DNA from: Forficula auricularia
Taxonomy: Eukaryota; Arthropoda; Insecta; Dermaptera; Forficulidae
Assembly (NCBI GenBank): GCA_024734495.1
Contig: JALMQS010000030.1
Coordinates: 11,944,378-12,008,377, forward strand
Length of the DNA stretch: 64,000 nt
Direction of reading: 5' to 3'
Below are positions 54,538-64,000 of the stretch, piece by piece. Below the pieces are notes generated by a model, which was not told the DNA's origin, did no database searches, and was given only the letters and a program-made list of their open reading frames with translations. A program made the translations under genes and the position numbers. The first letter of the stretch is position 1; the number at the start of each line of letters is the position of its first letter.

Positions 54538-54633
54538 CCCAGGTAACCACAATATCCTAAGAATATTCCAAGGATATTCTAAGGACATTTAAATCTTCTT
54601 AGAATATTCTGAGGATATTGTGTGTTACCTGGG
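54538..54633 (+). mobile_element. 96-bp palindromic MITE, copy 4 (TSD CT)
   Basis: CCCAGGTAAC...GTTACCTGGG with CT at 54536-54537 and 54634-54635. Confidence 0.88.
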
Positions 54634-55912
54634 CTACTACCCGCTCAGAAACAGAGATGGTATTTACAATGGCGGAGAACTTTTAAAAATTAAATTCACT
54701 AAAATAACTTCAAATGAAAGAGGATTTGAAAAGTACCTTCATCATAAATCCAAAATATTTGTTTTATTTCTAAAATAAAGAGCCTATTAAATTTTTGCTT
54801 TTTCTAGCTTCAGATATAATTTGCGGAAAGGCTATCATTTTTTTCCTTCAACTCCATATTGAAATCATACTCAATTATGAATAATATTACTAATTTAAAA
54901 AACTCGAATAAATAATACAATAAATCTACTACTCCATCTGTCCGAAAATTTCAACTCTTAATAAAATTAATCACAAAAATAAAAGCTTCAACAACTTCAG
55001 TACTGATAATTTTAAAAACAGTTACGAAGTTTTTAAGCATTAGGGCTTGTATTTAAGTCTCTTCATAAACTCCTTCAGATTTAGAATCCAATAAGGATTA
55101 CGTTTTTTTTTATTTATTTTAGTTCCATAAGAGATGCGATCTTTTCTTTTAATTACAATTTTGAAGTCTGAAATTAACAGTGTTCTTTCTTCTGTTAATT
55201 GCTTAGGACAATATTTCGTCCGAGAACGAATTTACCGTTTTTAATCCTATTATAGGGGGATTTCCTTTATACCTAAGCTACGAAAAGTAAACCTAATTAC
55301 AGTTAGTTTAAAATAACAAACGAGGTGATAAGTATTATTTTTCTAGCAGAATTAAATTAAGAAATAGATTTTGGAAGAATTGCCTGAACAACTATATCTC
55401 CCTCTGTCTTGGAGAACTCTTTTTATTTTTTTAAGATAAGAGTAGATTTATAATCATGTTCTATTTCTTGTGAACTTGGTTTATCCCCGGGGCGTTAAAT
55501 TTCTTTGGGGGTTGCCTATTTCTTTTCTTTTTATTATTTTTCTCTAAAAGATACGGAATATTAATCGACTCACCATTTGCATTTAAATTCTTTTTTTCTT
55601 ATTTTGCTTTTCTTCCCCGTTGGAGCTGTCAGCTTCTTAAAAAAATTAAGTTTCTGAAGCTCGGGTTTAAAAAAGTTAGTGTTCAATTAAAATTGTTGTG
55701 GTTTCGATTAATTAGTGGACTGTAGATTAATAGGAATTAAATATCTTTCAAAAGGTGTAAAATGAATATGTTTAGATTATCAGGTAAAGAAATTAAAAAG
55801 AAAGCAGTTTGGTTTTAAATGATTTTATTAACAAATGGAAAACAAGAAAAATTTGAAGAAAACGATAAAAATGAAAATTTAGTTAAATTGATTTTTTATG
55901 ATCAATGTCTGT
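54634..55912. other. Apparently low-copy AT-rich DNA
   Basis: No shared repeat or coding similarity seen. Confidence 0.4.
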
Positions 55913-56077
55913 TTTTGTGTGGGTAGCCAATATCACAGTTTGCAACGAAAGCTTGAATAGCGTTGCGGTAAATGGATACGGTCCCTTGGAGATCTTGTAT
56001 GTGGGTAGCCAATATCCCAGTTTGCAAAGAAAGCTTGAATATCGTTGCAGGTGGATACGGTCCCTTGGAGATCTGTT
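55913..56077 (+). repeat. Tandem duplication of about 80 bp
   Basis: GTGGGTAGCCAATATC, CGAAAGCTTGAATA and GGATACGGTCCCTTGGAGAT occur twice in a row with a few differences. Confidence 0.85.
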
Positions 56078-56789
56078 TAATTTGGGTTTATCCCGGTAAG
56101 ATGTCGGACCTTATACACAAAAAAAAACATTTATAAGAAAAGATTACAATATAAAAAATTTCTAAACACAAGTAATATCAATTAAAGACCTACCTTATCT
56201 AGCGGTTTTAGCAATCAAACCGTTGTCAACACTGGTTGACAGAGTTGGATTCAGTTCTAGTTTGAAGTCAGAGATGGTCAGTCGATTTTGAAATCCACTT
56301 GGAGACGGTTCGAATCTGAAGCCCAGTTGGGGTGGTCAAGTCAGCTGTTAATTTGGAGTTACAGAGATGAGGCTCTCCAGCCATCAGTTTTGGAGACAAG
56401 TGTATTTATAATTAACTAATAAAAAAATAACCAATATGAAATAATCTCTTTCTTTTAAAATAGACCCTTCTCTTCTCTCTTCAAACCAGTACCAGGGCTT
56501 AAACAGGCCGAATCGACTTGGGAGCGCGTTACCAAGACCAGTCACGGGGATCTATCTTCGAGATAAAACTACAAATCGCCAAGCTTTCTCTGGTCAAGAA
56601 GGATTGCAACCAAAAACCAATAGTGTGTCGCAACACTGGTTTAACGGGTTCACTTACATATAGATACTATATATATTTCTGCAAATATCAAAACGAATTT
56701 TAGGTGCCACCCTGGTTTAACGTGTAAAACCTTTCGAAACATAATTATGTTGAGACTAGAAAAAATCTGGTTTTTTCCCATTCACTTAC
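56078..56789. other. Unassigned, balanced composition in part
   Basis: 56180-56420 is GC-richer with no domain recognised. AACACTGGTT recurs at 56229 and 56632. Confidence 0.35.
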
Positions 56790-57060
56790 TATGTCATTCA
56801 ATAAGTCCCTAGGATGACACATAGATGGCGTTACTAGAATTTTTCCATATGATTTTTATTTAGTACTAACCTTCAAACGATACGTGTATAAATTTGACAG
56901 CAATCTCACTATTGATTCGTGAGTTATAGCATTTTGTGTGAAGCAAACTTTTGTTATTGAAAAAAAAAATGGAAAAAAGTGAATTTCGAGTTTTAATAAA
57001 GCATTGCTTTTTGATGGGAATGTGATAATATGACAACTACGAAACTATTATATTGATATG
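56790..57060 (+). mobile_element. mariner-family transposon 5' fragment
   Basis: AAGTCCCTAGGATGACACAT and ATAGATGGCG begin the element, with the transposase start at 56969. The right part is missing. Confidence 0.65.
56969..57025 (+). pseudogene. mariner transposase N-terminus
   Basis: MEKSEFRVLIKHCFLMGM then stop. The ExRxxIxxxFLxGK start is the first helix of the mariner DNA-binding domain. Everything after residue 17 is lost or out of frame. Confidence 0.75.
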
Positions 57061-57622
57061 TGCCTTACGGGCGCGGGCTAAGGCTTGTTAATAATAATAA
57101 TTTTAAATACAAATTGTTCCAAATTAATCAAAAAGTCTAACTTTCCTTTTTTGACAAATGTATACTAATAATTCACTTAAATAAATAATTTATTTCACAA
57201 CATAAACTGCTGAAGAGCAAAAAAAATATAGCCTCTTGAAGATGATAACAAATTTGCTATTAGTCGTATATTTTCTATTTTTATTTATTATTTATCTCGT
57301 ATTAAAAAGAATGTGTCAAAAAGAGAAAACAAATCGATTCTTTAAAAGAATTGTCATGTAGTGGGTGTAGTGGGGGGTGGGAATTCTCTGATAGCTAAGT
57401 TTATTGGCCTAAAGTTTTCGAAAAATATGGTCTCGCTCGTAATTTGCTTGTGTTCGTCAATATACTAACTCTCTAAATAGGAAGCAAAAAAGGTGGTGGT
57501 ATTCACCGGATATCACCATTTTTCACAAACAGCCATAAAATTGAAAGAGACAACATAAACAGGAAATTTTTTAAGAAATTTATTTTTCAAATCGGTTTTG
57601 TTATTTATTTTATTATAAAGTA
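57061..57622. other. AT-rich with a small GC patch
   Basis: CCTTACGGGCGCGGGCTAAGG at 57063 resembles a Helitron-like terminal hairpin. No gene. Confidence 0.35.
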
Positions 57623-58075
57623 CGAGCTTTTCGTGCGTGCCTTCGGCACGACCTCGAAGCTCGGCCCTCCGGGCTGGTGCCCTGGCGGGCAGCGTCTCGG
57701 TCCAAAAATTTTATTCCTCTTAAAAAACCACACTCCAAATGTATACCCGTAAACTACCGAAAATACATTATCTCTTAAAAGTTTCGCCTCTTTAATTTTT
57801 GAGTGGCCTGGGGGGGGGGGGAGGAACAATTATCAATATATTTAATGTTTCTTAATTTAAAATGAATTGGAGTCTTTCATTTCAAAATTCGAGTCAAATT
57901 AGAATTATATTTCAAATTTGCCTGGTTAATGAAAATCGATTGGAGCCATCAGTTTAAAATCCGAGCTGACAATTATATTTCAAATTTGCCTCGTTAATTA
58001 ATATATATTTAATGTTTCTTAATTTAAAATCTATTGGTGATTTTTCATTTTCATTCGAGTTCAAATGAATACAAT
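57623..58075 (-). mobile_element. Family K Helitron-like element, copy 2
   Basis: On the minus strand it ends GTGCCGAAGGCACGCACGAA, then AAGCTCG|T. Interior blocks match 34860-35545, including the G/C-run. Confidence 0.55.
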
Positions 58076-58147
58076 ATTATCTCGACACAAAGTCTAAATC
58101 AAAAATATATAGTTTTAGTAACAGAAATCAAGATATAAATATTAATG

Positions 58148-58225
58148 TTACATTGGTCTAATGGCTAGAGCTCATGCCCTTAGTTCAAGAGTTCTTCGGT
58201 TCGATTCTAGGCAAGAGGGTAATTT
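58148..58225 (+). repeat. tRNA-like SINE head
   Basis: TTGGTCTAATGGCTAGAG (box A) and CGGTTCGATTCTAGGC (box B), 30 bases apart, followed by AT-rich sequence. The acceptor ends do not pair. Confidence 0.5.
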
Positions 58226-58349
58226 TCTTAGAGAAATTTCTCTAAGCGTTGTTACAAATTAATCTAGACAAATATATATATAAAGTATAATAAATTTAAT
58301 ATTCACCTTCCGCATTCTCAATCTATATTCATATAAAATAAATTGACAC
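58226..58349. other. Possible SINE body
   Basis: TTAGAGAAATTTCTCTAA hairpin, then AT-rich sequence. Confidence 0.3.
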
Positions 58350-59050
58350 ATTCTGATGTGGCCATCCACTTGACTTTACCATACACTTCTGGTTGAGTTT
58401 GGTCCAAGGGCCTAGATTTTCATTTTTTGACCCCCCCACCCCCCATTTTTGGCCGTTTGTTTTTGCATTTTTAGTGTTCTGGGGAGCCACTGATATGTAT
58501 ACAAAATTTGGTTGAATTTGCTCAAATGGCCTAGATTTTTATTTTTGACCACCCCACCTAATTTTGGCCCCAGGAAAAAAATATTTCCGGTATTATACGT
58601 TCATTTTATACTATATTTCATTTTTTCTTGTTTTGTTAGTTTTCAAATATTATAATTTTAAATTTTAACTACCCCCTCATGCCCCCTTTAATTTTGGGTC
58701 AATATGCACCAAAATCTAATAAGCTTTTAATCTCAATGCACCAAAACTACGTGTGAAATTTGGTTTTGATATTCACACTAGTTTTTGAGCTAACTCGTCT
58801 ACAAAAATTTGGTAACGCACAGACTAACAGAATAACATACTAACGGATTAACAAACATTTTGACAAAACAATTATTATCTCGAAAAATATAATTTTTTCG
58901 ATGTTTACTTATTAGGGCTTTTTTGTAGACCGAAATGCCATGGTTTCGCCCAATTTTTTTCATCAAAATAGTTTCAGCAGTTTTTGAGATATTTCGAAAA
59001 AACCCACTTTTTTCATGCACAATTACAATACTTGACCATACCCTGTATGG
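58350..59050 (-). repeat. Family A repeat, copy 8
   Basis: GTGGCCATCCACTTGACTTT to ACCATACCCTGTATGGTAAA in reverse, the most complete single copy. The minus ORF at 58799 is part of the repeat. Confidence 0.75.
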
Positions 59051-59682
59051 TAAAGTAAAAAAAATAAATAGACAAACAAAATTTTGGCTAATAGGCCACG
59101 AAGATTAAACATTTTAATAAAATATAGGTTTTAAATTTCTAATTTGAACTTTTCCATATCAAATTCAGGATGTTTCAAACCAAATCCAGGATTTTAAAAA
59201 TCAAATTTAGAATTTATTAATAAACAGTTGAAAAAATAGCAAAAAGTTATAGTTAAGAACAAGTTTTAATTTAACTCTCAAGAAAAGTTTTCAAGTAAAA
59301 ATCTAAAATTTGGTGAATTCTAAGATATTTGCCTATTAATTCTCAGCTCATTAACTAAAACCTTTCAAGATTAGCATTTTTTATACTCTAAAGAAATATT
59401 TTCAGGTAAAAAGCCTTAATTTAATAAATAAAAATATGCATGATTTAATAGAAATTCTGAATTTGATTTGAAAAAGTTTCATTTCGATTTTTAAAATTCT
59501 GAATTTGATATGCTAAAGTTCGAATTAAAAGTTAAAAACCTTTATTCTCAATTAAAATTCACAACGTTTAGAGTCATATTCAAATACTTATACAGGTGAA
59601 GCATTGATCATCATTTTAAAACGACTCCAGAATTAGATGTCGAAACGTTGTCCATTTTGATGAGAATATATAATTAAATTTA
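59051..59682. other. Old repeat DNA shared with 23036-23340
   Basis: AACAGTTGAAAAAATAG, TTTAACTCTCA and AAAACCTTTCAAGATT recur. No gene. Confidence 0.45.
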
Positions 59683-60938
59683 TCTACTCTTATTAAACGA
59701 GGAAAAATTGTTTATTTGTTTGTATAAATATTTGTATCTTAGTTCTATTTTGAAAACGGCTCTACCGATTTTTGATGAAACAAATTCTATTAACAAGTTT
59801 TGAGGATGAGAAAGCGATCTGGCTAGGTCTGGACCTCGACAAATTTAATCTTAATTGATATTTTCTTAATTAAAGTAATTATTGATAGATGAAAATCTCA
59901 ATAAAAAAGTTTGTTTACATTTTTTTCAATTATCTTTTATTTTTAATTGGTTTTTTAATTTTAAAAATCACTAATAGGTTATATTTTTTTTTTTTTATAA
60001 ATTTTATAAAACCAATTATTTTACATTAGATTAATGTATACCTTGTATTTTAGCTTCGATTTCGGAGATTGCTTCTCCACCATCGAGTGTCCTTATTAAT
60101 CTTTAGTCCTTGTTTCTAATAAGAGGAAAAATCTAATTAGATAAAAAAACCTCTTTTCCGATAATTATTTCAATTCCATTATTCCCCAATCAAATCGATT
60201 GGTATCTCTCCTCCTCTCTCACCTCCTCCTTTTCTCAATCCACTAATAGGTTATAGCAAATATTAATATATTATATTAAAATTGGGAACTTTTTGTCTGG
60301 GGAGATTAATTGGATGGATTAATTTCCGCAATATGATATTAGAATAATTATCGGAAAAGAGGTTTTTTTTCTATAATTAGTTTTTCCTCTTATTAAAAAC
60401 AAGGACTAAAGATGATCAAGGACACTCGATGGTGGAGAAGTAATCTCGGAGTCGAAGCTAAAATACAATGTATACATTAATTAATGTAAAATAATTGGTT
60501 TAATAAAATTCATAAAAAAAAATTGTCTGTTTTTATTTAACAGGTGTCTAAATCATAACAAAACAGGTGTGTTTACAAATAAAGTGAAGTGTTTTTTTTA
60601 TATTACTTGAAAATAAATCTTATTTAATTTTATGTTTTTATTTCAAATCCTATACGCTTATTTTTTTATTATTTTTATTTTTCTATTTATTTTTTATAAT
60701 GTTTATCAATATGAACGAATGTGGGCAAATTGGTGTACGAGTAAACAAATATACACATAATATATACGTGGACCATTAGAAAGCTAGAAATGCAAAAACT
60801 GGGTGGGGGTGAGGTGGATGTGAGAGGTGCAGGAGGAGGGGTGCAGTTGTGGGAGATCCGGGGTGGGAGGCGCGGTTGGGGTGGGTGTGTAGTGGTGGGA
60901 GTCAGGGGTTACCGTGCATCGCTCGGTGGTTCCAGGTA
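59683..60938 (+). mobile_element. Family B element, copy 6, with inverted family D pair
   Basis: TCTACTCTTATTAAACGAGG to CGGTGGTTCCAGGTA. Two family D blocks (about 59980-60215 and 60290-60530) face each other inside it, giving a 230-bp stem. The terminal GGTTACCGTGCATCGCTCGG is intact. Confidence 0.75.
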
Positions 60939-61219
60939 CTCTAATCTAAATTACTACAGCTAACATTTATTTTTTTAATAAAACAACTTAAACACCGAAT
61001 CATTAAATATACACAATATAATATTGTAATAATAAATTGTAAATTAAATATATACCATATACTAGCTGCGAAGCCCGCTTTCGGCAAGTAAATTTTATTA
61101 TTCTAAATAAAAGTAATTTATAAAAATCAGCGGCGCCTGATGCTGCAACCTCAGCACAGATTGTGCTATTTGAATGCATAACCTAACATTTCCAGGCGCC
61201 GTCAGGCAAGCAGAAAAAA
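60939..61219. other. AT-rich with a reversed Helitron 3' end at 61062
   Basis: On the minus strand GCCGAAAGCGGGCTTCGC, AG, CTAG|T (61065-61062) fits a Helitron terminus. 61128-61208 matches 1071-1141. Confidence 0.5.
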
Positions 61220-61902
61220 TTTTTAAGAAAAAATAAAAACCGACTTCAAAAATTAAGTGCAACAAATATAAAAATACACTAAAAGGTATAAAATAATTAT
61301 TATCTTATTTAGTTACAACTAAACGACGAAATATTAACACGAAATTACTTTTTAAAGTCGGTGCCAAACAAACTATACCTATAAGCGAGCGTACCCGCCA
61401 AACGTACTAAGTAAGATCCGTCGAGTGCGATTCATAAAAGGTATATGTTTGGCACCGACTTCAAAAAGTAATTTCGTGTTAATATTTCGTCGTTTAGTTG
61501 TAACTAAATAAGATAATAATTATTTTATACCTTTTAGTGTATTTTTATATTTGTTGCACTTAATTTTTTGAAGTCGGTTTTTATTTTTTTCTTAAAAAAT
61601 TTTTTATTTTTCTCTCTTTTTAGTGATGCTATTAATAGTGATCATATCATCAGAACTTGACCAAATTAATATGACACCATCCCTAAGACACCCCTTTCGG
61701 ATAAAAAAGAACCATCGAAATCGGTTCATAAACAAAGAGGTTAGGTCTAAACAAACCTAAACAAACCTAATAAAAAAGGTCTAATACCTATGAAAAAAAA
61801 TCGAAAAAAAAATGGGACCAATCGGAAGCTAGACTGGACCCAATGCAAAAAAAATTTTCAAAATCGGTTGACAATTGGCGGAGATATGAGGTAACATAGG
61901 CA

Positions 61903-61936
<34 letters not shown>

Positions 61937-61975
61937 CAATCGAATAGAGAACCTCCTCCTTTTTTGAAGTCGGTT
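61220..61975 (-). mobile_element. Family F element, copy 5
   Basis: Complete, with hairpin half 61220-61605 and A-run 61902-61934. The best-preserved inverted arms of the family. Confidence 0.78.
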
Positions 61976-62507
61976 AAAAAAAACCTCCAAATTAGAGAGT
62001 CCAAAATCCAAGTGGTGTGCATTGGAAATAAAAACATTTTGCCAACAAAATGAAATTTCTACGATGGTACGCAACTGATATAATAAAATTATTTATAATC
62101 ACCCCCCCCCCCATCTATCATTAATACGCCAATGGTATTGTCAAGATTAAGAAAAAAAATGATAAATATTTTGGAAACTGGTGATACAAACATAATGTAT
62201 AAGTATTTTGATTATTTATGTTCATAAATTAAATTAATCATGTATAAGATTTTAAATTTTATCAAGGAATTTATACAATTATTCGCTCAGTGCGCAACCG
62301 CGCTTACCGCCATTCGTGGCCAAAAAAACAACTTCAGGTACAATAATAGTGTATAAAAGAAATAGGCATTTATGAAAAATAATTAATTTCATAAAAATTA
62401 CAAAATTTAAAAACTAAATAAATAAATCATTTTGGTGATCCATCCGAATGTCTATACGCGAAATGACTTTGGATTGTAGCTAAGTGGATCACATCTTTTT
62501 CTCTCTT
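61976..62507. other. AT-rich, nothing recognised
   Basis: C-run at 62102. No gene. Confidence 0.35.
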
Positions 62508-62790
62508 GGTCCAGACTTAAGACTTCACAGACTCCAATAGCGTAATCCGCAGTAGTCTCGCGATAAATATCTTTTTCAAATAAGCGCGGTCAAAATAATT
62601 ATCGTTGACGTATCAATTATTCTTTGATATATTAATGAGAAAAATTATAAAATTTATTTAATATCATTATTTCAAGTTAGAAATTATTTTCACTCAATAT
62701 TTGACAAAAATTCCCTACATTTGATTCACGATTGAATCAAATGTAGAAAACATTCGATTAAACTACCACTTGTTATCAGCTCAATTAGAT
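62508..62790. mobile_element. Family M element, single-arm copy
   Basis: TGGTCCAGACTTAAGACTTC, CTCCAATAGCGTAATCCGCA and TTGACGTATCAATTATTC match the right arm at 21559-21700 and part of 21300-21400. Confidence 0.65.
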
Positions 62791-62915
62791 TTCGAGTTAT
62801 AACTAAAAAACTAAATTTATGTGATTAAAAGGATAATAAACATAGATAAAAACATAAGGTCTTAGTTTTTTAGTTATAACTCGAGTTATAATTGAACTAA
62901 AAACAAGTGATAATT
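62791..62915. repeat. Short palindrome
   Basis: GAGTTATAACTAAAAAACTA is mirrored near 62857 around an AT-rich loop of about 45 bases. Confidence 0.6.
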
Positions 62916-62941
62916 TGATAATCAAAGAGGAAGCTGTTTTT

Positions 62942-63654
62942 AACCGACTTCAAAAAAGGAGGAGGTTCTCTATTCGACAGATTTTTTTTTTTTTTTTTGT
63001 GCTTATGTTACCTCATATCTCAGCCAATTTGTAACCGATTTTGAAATTTTTTTTGCATTGGGTCCAGTTTAGCTTCGGATTGGTTCCATTTTTTTTTCAT
63101 TGGTATTCGACCTTTTTTGTTAGGTTTGTTTAGGCCTAACTTCTTTGTTTATGAACCGATTTCGATGATTCTTTTTTTATTGGAAAGGGGGTATTTTAGG
63201 GATGATGCCATATTAATTTAGTCAAGTTCTGATGATATGATCACTATTAATAACATCACTAAAAGAGAAAAATAAAAATAATTTTTAAGAAAAAATAAAA
63301 ACCGACTTCAAAAAATAAAATGCAACAAATAAAATACACTAAAAGGTATAAAATAATTATTATCTTATTTAGTTACAACTAAACGACGAAATATTAACAT
63401 GAAATTACTTTTTAAGTTGGTGCCAAACATATACCTTTTATGAATCGCACTCGACGGATCTTACTTAGTACGTTTGGCGGGTACGCTCGCTTATAGGTAT
63501 AGTTTGTTTGGCACCGACTTTAAAAAGTAATTTCGTGTTAATATTTCGTCGTTTAGTTGTAACTAAATAAGATAATAATTATTTTATACCTTTTAGTGTA
63601 TTTTATTTGTTGCATTTAATTTTTTGAAGTCGGTTTTTATTTTTTTCTTAAAAA
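62942..63654 (+). mobile_element. Family F element, copy 6
   Basis: AACCGACTTCAAAAAAGGAG to TTTTTTCTTAAAA, same order as copy 3. Confidence 0.75.
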
Positions 63655-63900
63655 TTATTTTCTATTACGTCAACAAAATATTTTAATTTCAAATATTGCT
63701 GTTTAATATCTAATGGGACTCGAAAATAGGTCAAAATGACCTTTTTCGTCATTTTGACCGATAATATCTCAAAACTCTGACGCGTGTTGTAAAAAATCGG
63801 TAAATTTCATGATGAGAAACAAAGAGGTTGTCCTCTGCTTGATGCAAATAAACATACACACATATATATCGAGATGATATATCTGTATATATATTATTTG
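63655..63900. other. AT-rich spacer
   Basis: GGTCAAAATGACC-type short inverted repeat at about 63730-63760. No gene. Confidence 0.35.
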
Positions 63901-63902
63901 TT

Positions 63903-63950
63903 TGTTTGAGACTATAGTTTCGAAGACTTGGTCTTCTTCATCAGTCATGG
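63903..63950 (-). ncRNA. Hammerhead-ribozyme-like motif (ACTATAGT class), edge copy
   Basis: Core CTGATGA (63944-63938), extra A, stem II GAAGAC-CAA-GTCTTC (63936-63922), GAA (63921-63919), ACTATAGT (63918-63911) and C17 at 63910. Stem I is ATG... 3 bp (TGA/TCA). Stem II differs from 5891 by compensating changes (GAGGGC/GCCCTC to GAAGAC/GTCTTC). A 15-bp-arm palindrome (63946-63980) follows. Confidence 0.65.
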
Positions 63951-64000
63951 AGTCAATATCATATGGATATTGACTCCATGAAAAACATTTATAATTGAAG

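Noticed and set aside
59635..59665. GTCGAAACGTTG as a hammerhead 3' half
   Set aside because: No core or stem I upstream.

Overview
The window is strongly AT-rich eukaryotic nuclear DNA made almost entirely of interspersed repeats. Tc1 and mariner transposase starts, RTE/Jockey-like non-LTR tails, tRNA-derived SINEs, Helitrons, a short gypsy-like LTR element and Penelope-derived fold-backs point to a repeat-rich arthropod, most likely an insect. I cannot name the species. I found no convincing host protein gene, no functional tRNA or rRNA gene and no CRISPR array. Every protein fragment I recognise belongs to a mobile element, and nearly all are broken.

The most striking content is a set of hammerhead-ribozyme-like motifs in the arms of inverted-repeat (fold-back) elements. 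They lie at about 1404, 4553, 5891, 6001, 6587, 10981, 13638, 50944, 51976 and 63908, with decayed partners at 6825 and 14240. Each has the CUGANGA core, one extra base, a stem II hairpin and (usually) GAA. A palindrome then replaces stem III (ACTATAGT, ACGT or an AT run), followed by the cleavage-site base and a 3' strand that pairs with the sequence before the core. In every inverted pair the left-arm motif is on the minus strand and the right-arm motif on the plus strand. One fold-back (13536-14345) holds a fragment resembling the end of a Penelope GIY-YIG endonuclease. Another (1281-4676) carries a 137-139 bp satellite, about 4 units in one arm and 18 in the other. Small hammerheads with reduced stem III that cleave as dimers are known from Penelope-like elements. 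The fold-back and satellite packaging is what deserves attention here.

Layout. 0-15 kb: satellite fold-back, interrupted hammerhead fold-back, SINE copies, a TIR element (7.2-8.4 kb), a Tc1-like element containing a Helitron containing a hammerhead fold-back (9.8-11.7 kb), and a family B element split by a Penelope-type fold-back (12.8-14.4 kb). 15-30 kb: a hAT MITE with an exact 8-bp duplication, Tc1, RTE and LINE fragments, family A tandem arrays, a 292-bp palindrome, a MITE with CRE-like sites, a GC-rich TRIM-like element and an inverted SINE pair. 30-48 kb: Helitron-like GC-rich ends, LINE tails, family F, B, G and H elements, and a 1.7-kb LTR element with gag, a lysine-tRNA-type primer site and pol deleted. 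48-64 kb: further B, F, A and M copies, a second Helitron with two nested insertions, a mariner fragment and three more hammerhead motifs.

Several insertions can be dated relative to one another because an empty copy of the target repeat is also present. These include SINE2, Helitron 1, family F copy 3, the LINE fragment in Helitron 2 and the fold-back in family B. Letters A to N are names for repeat families defined only within this window.
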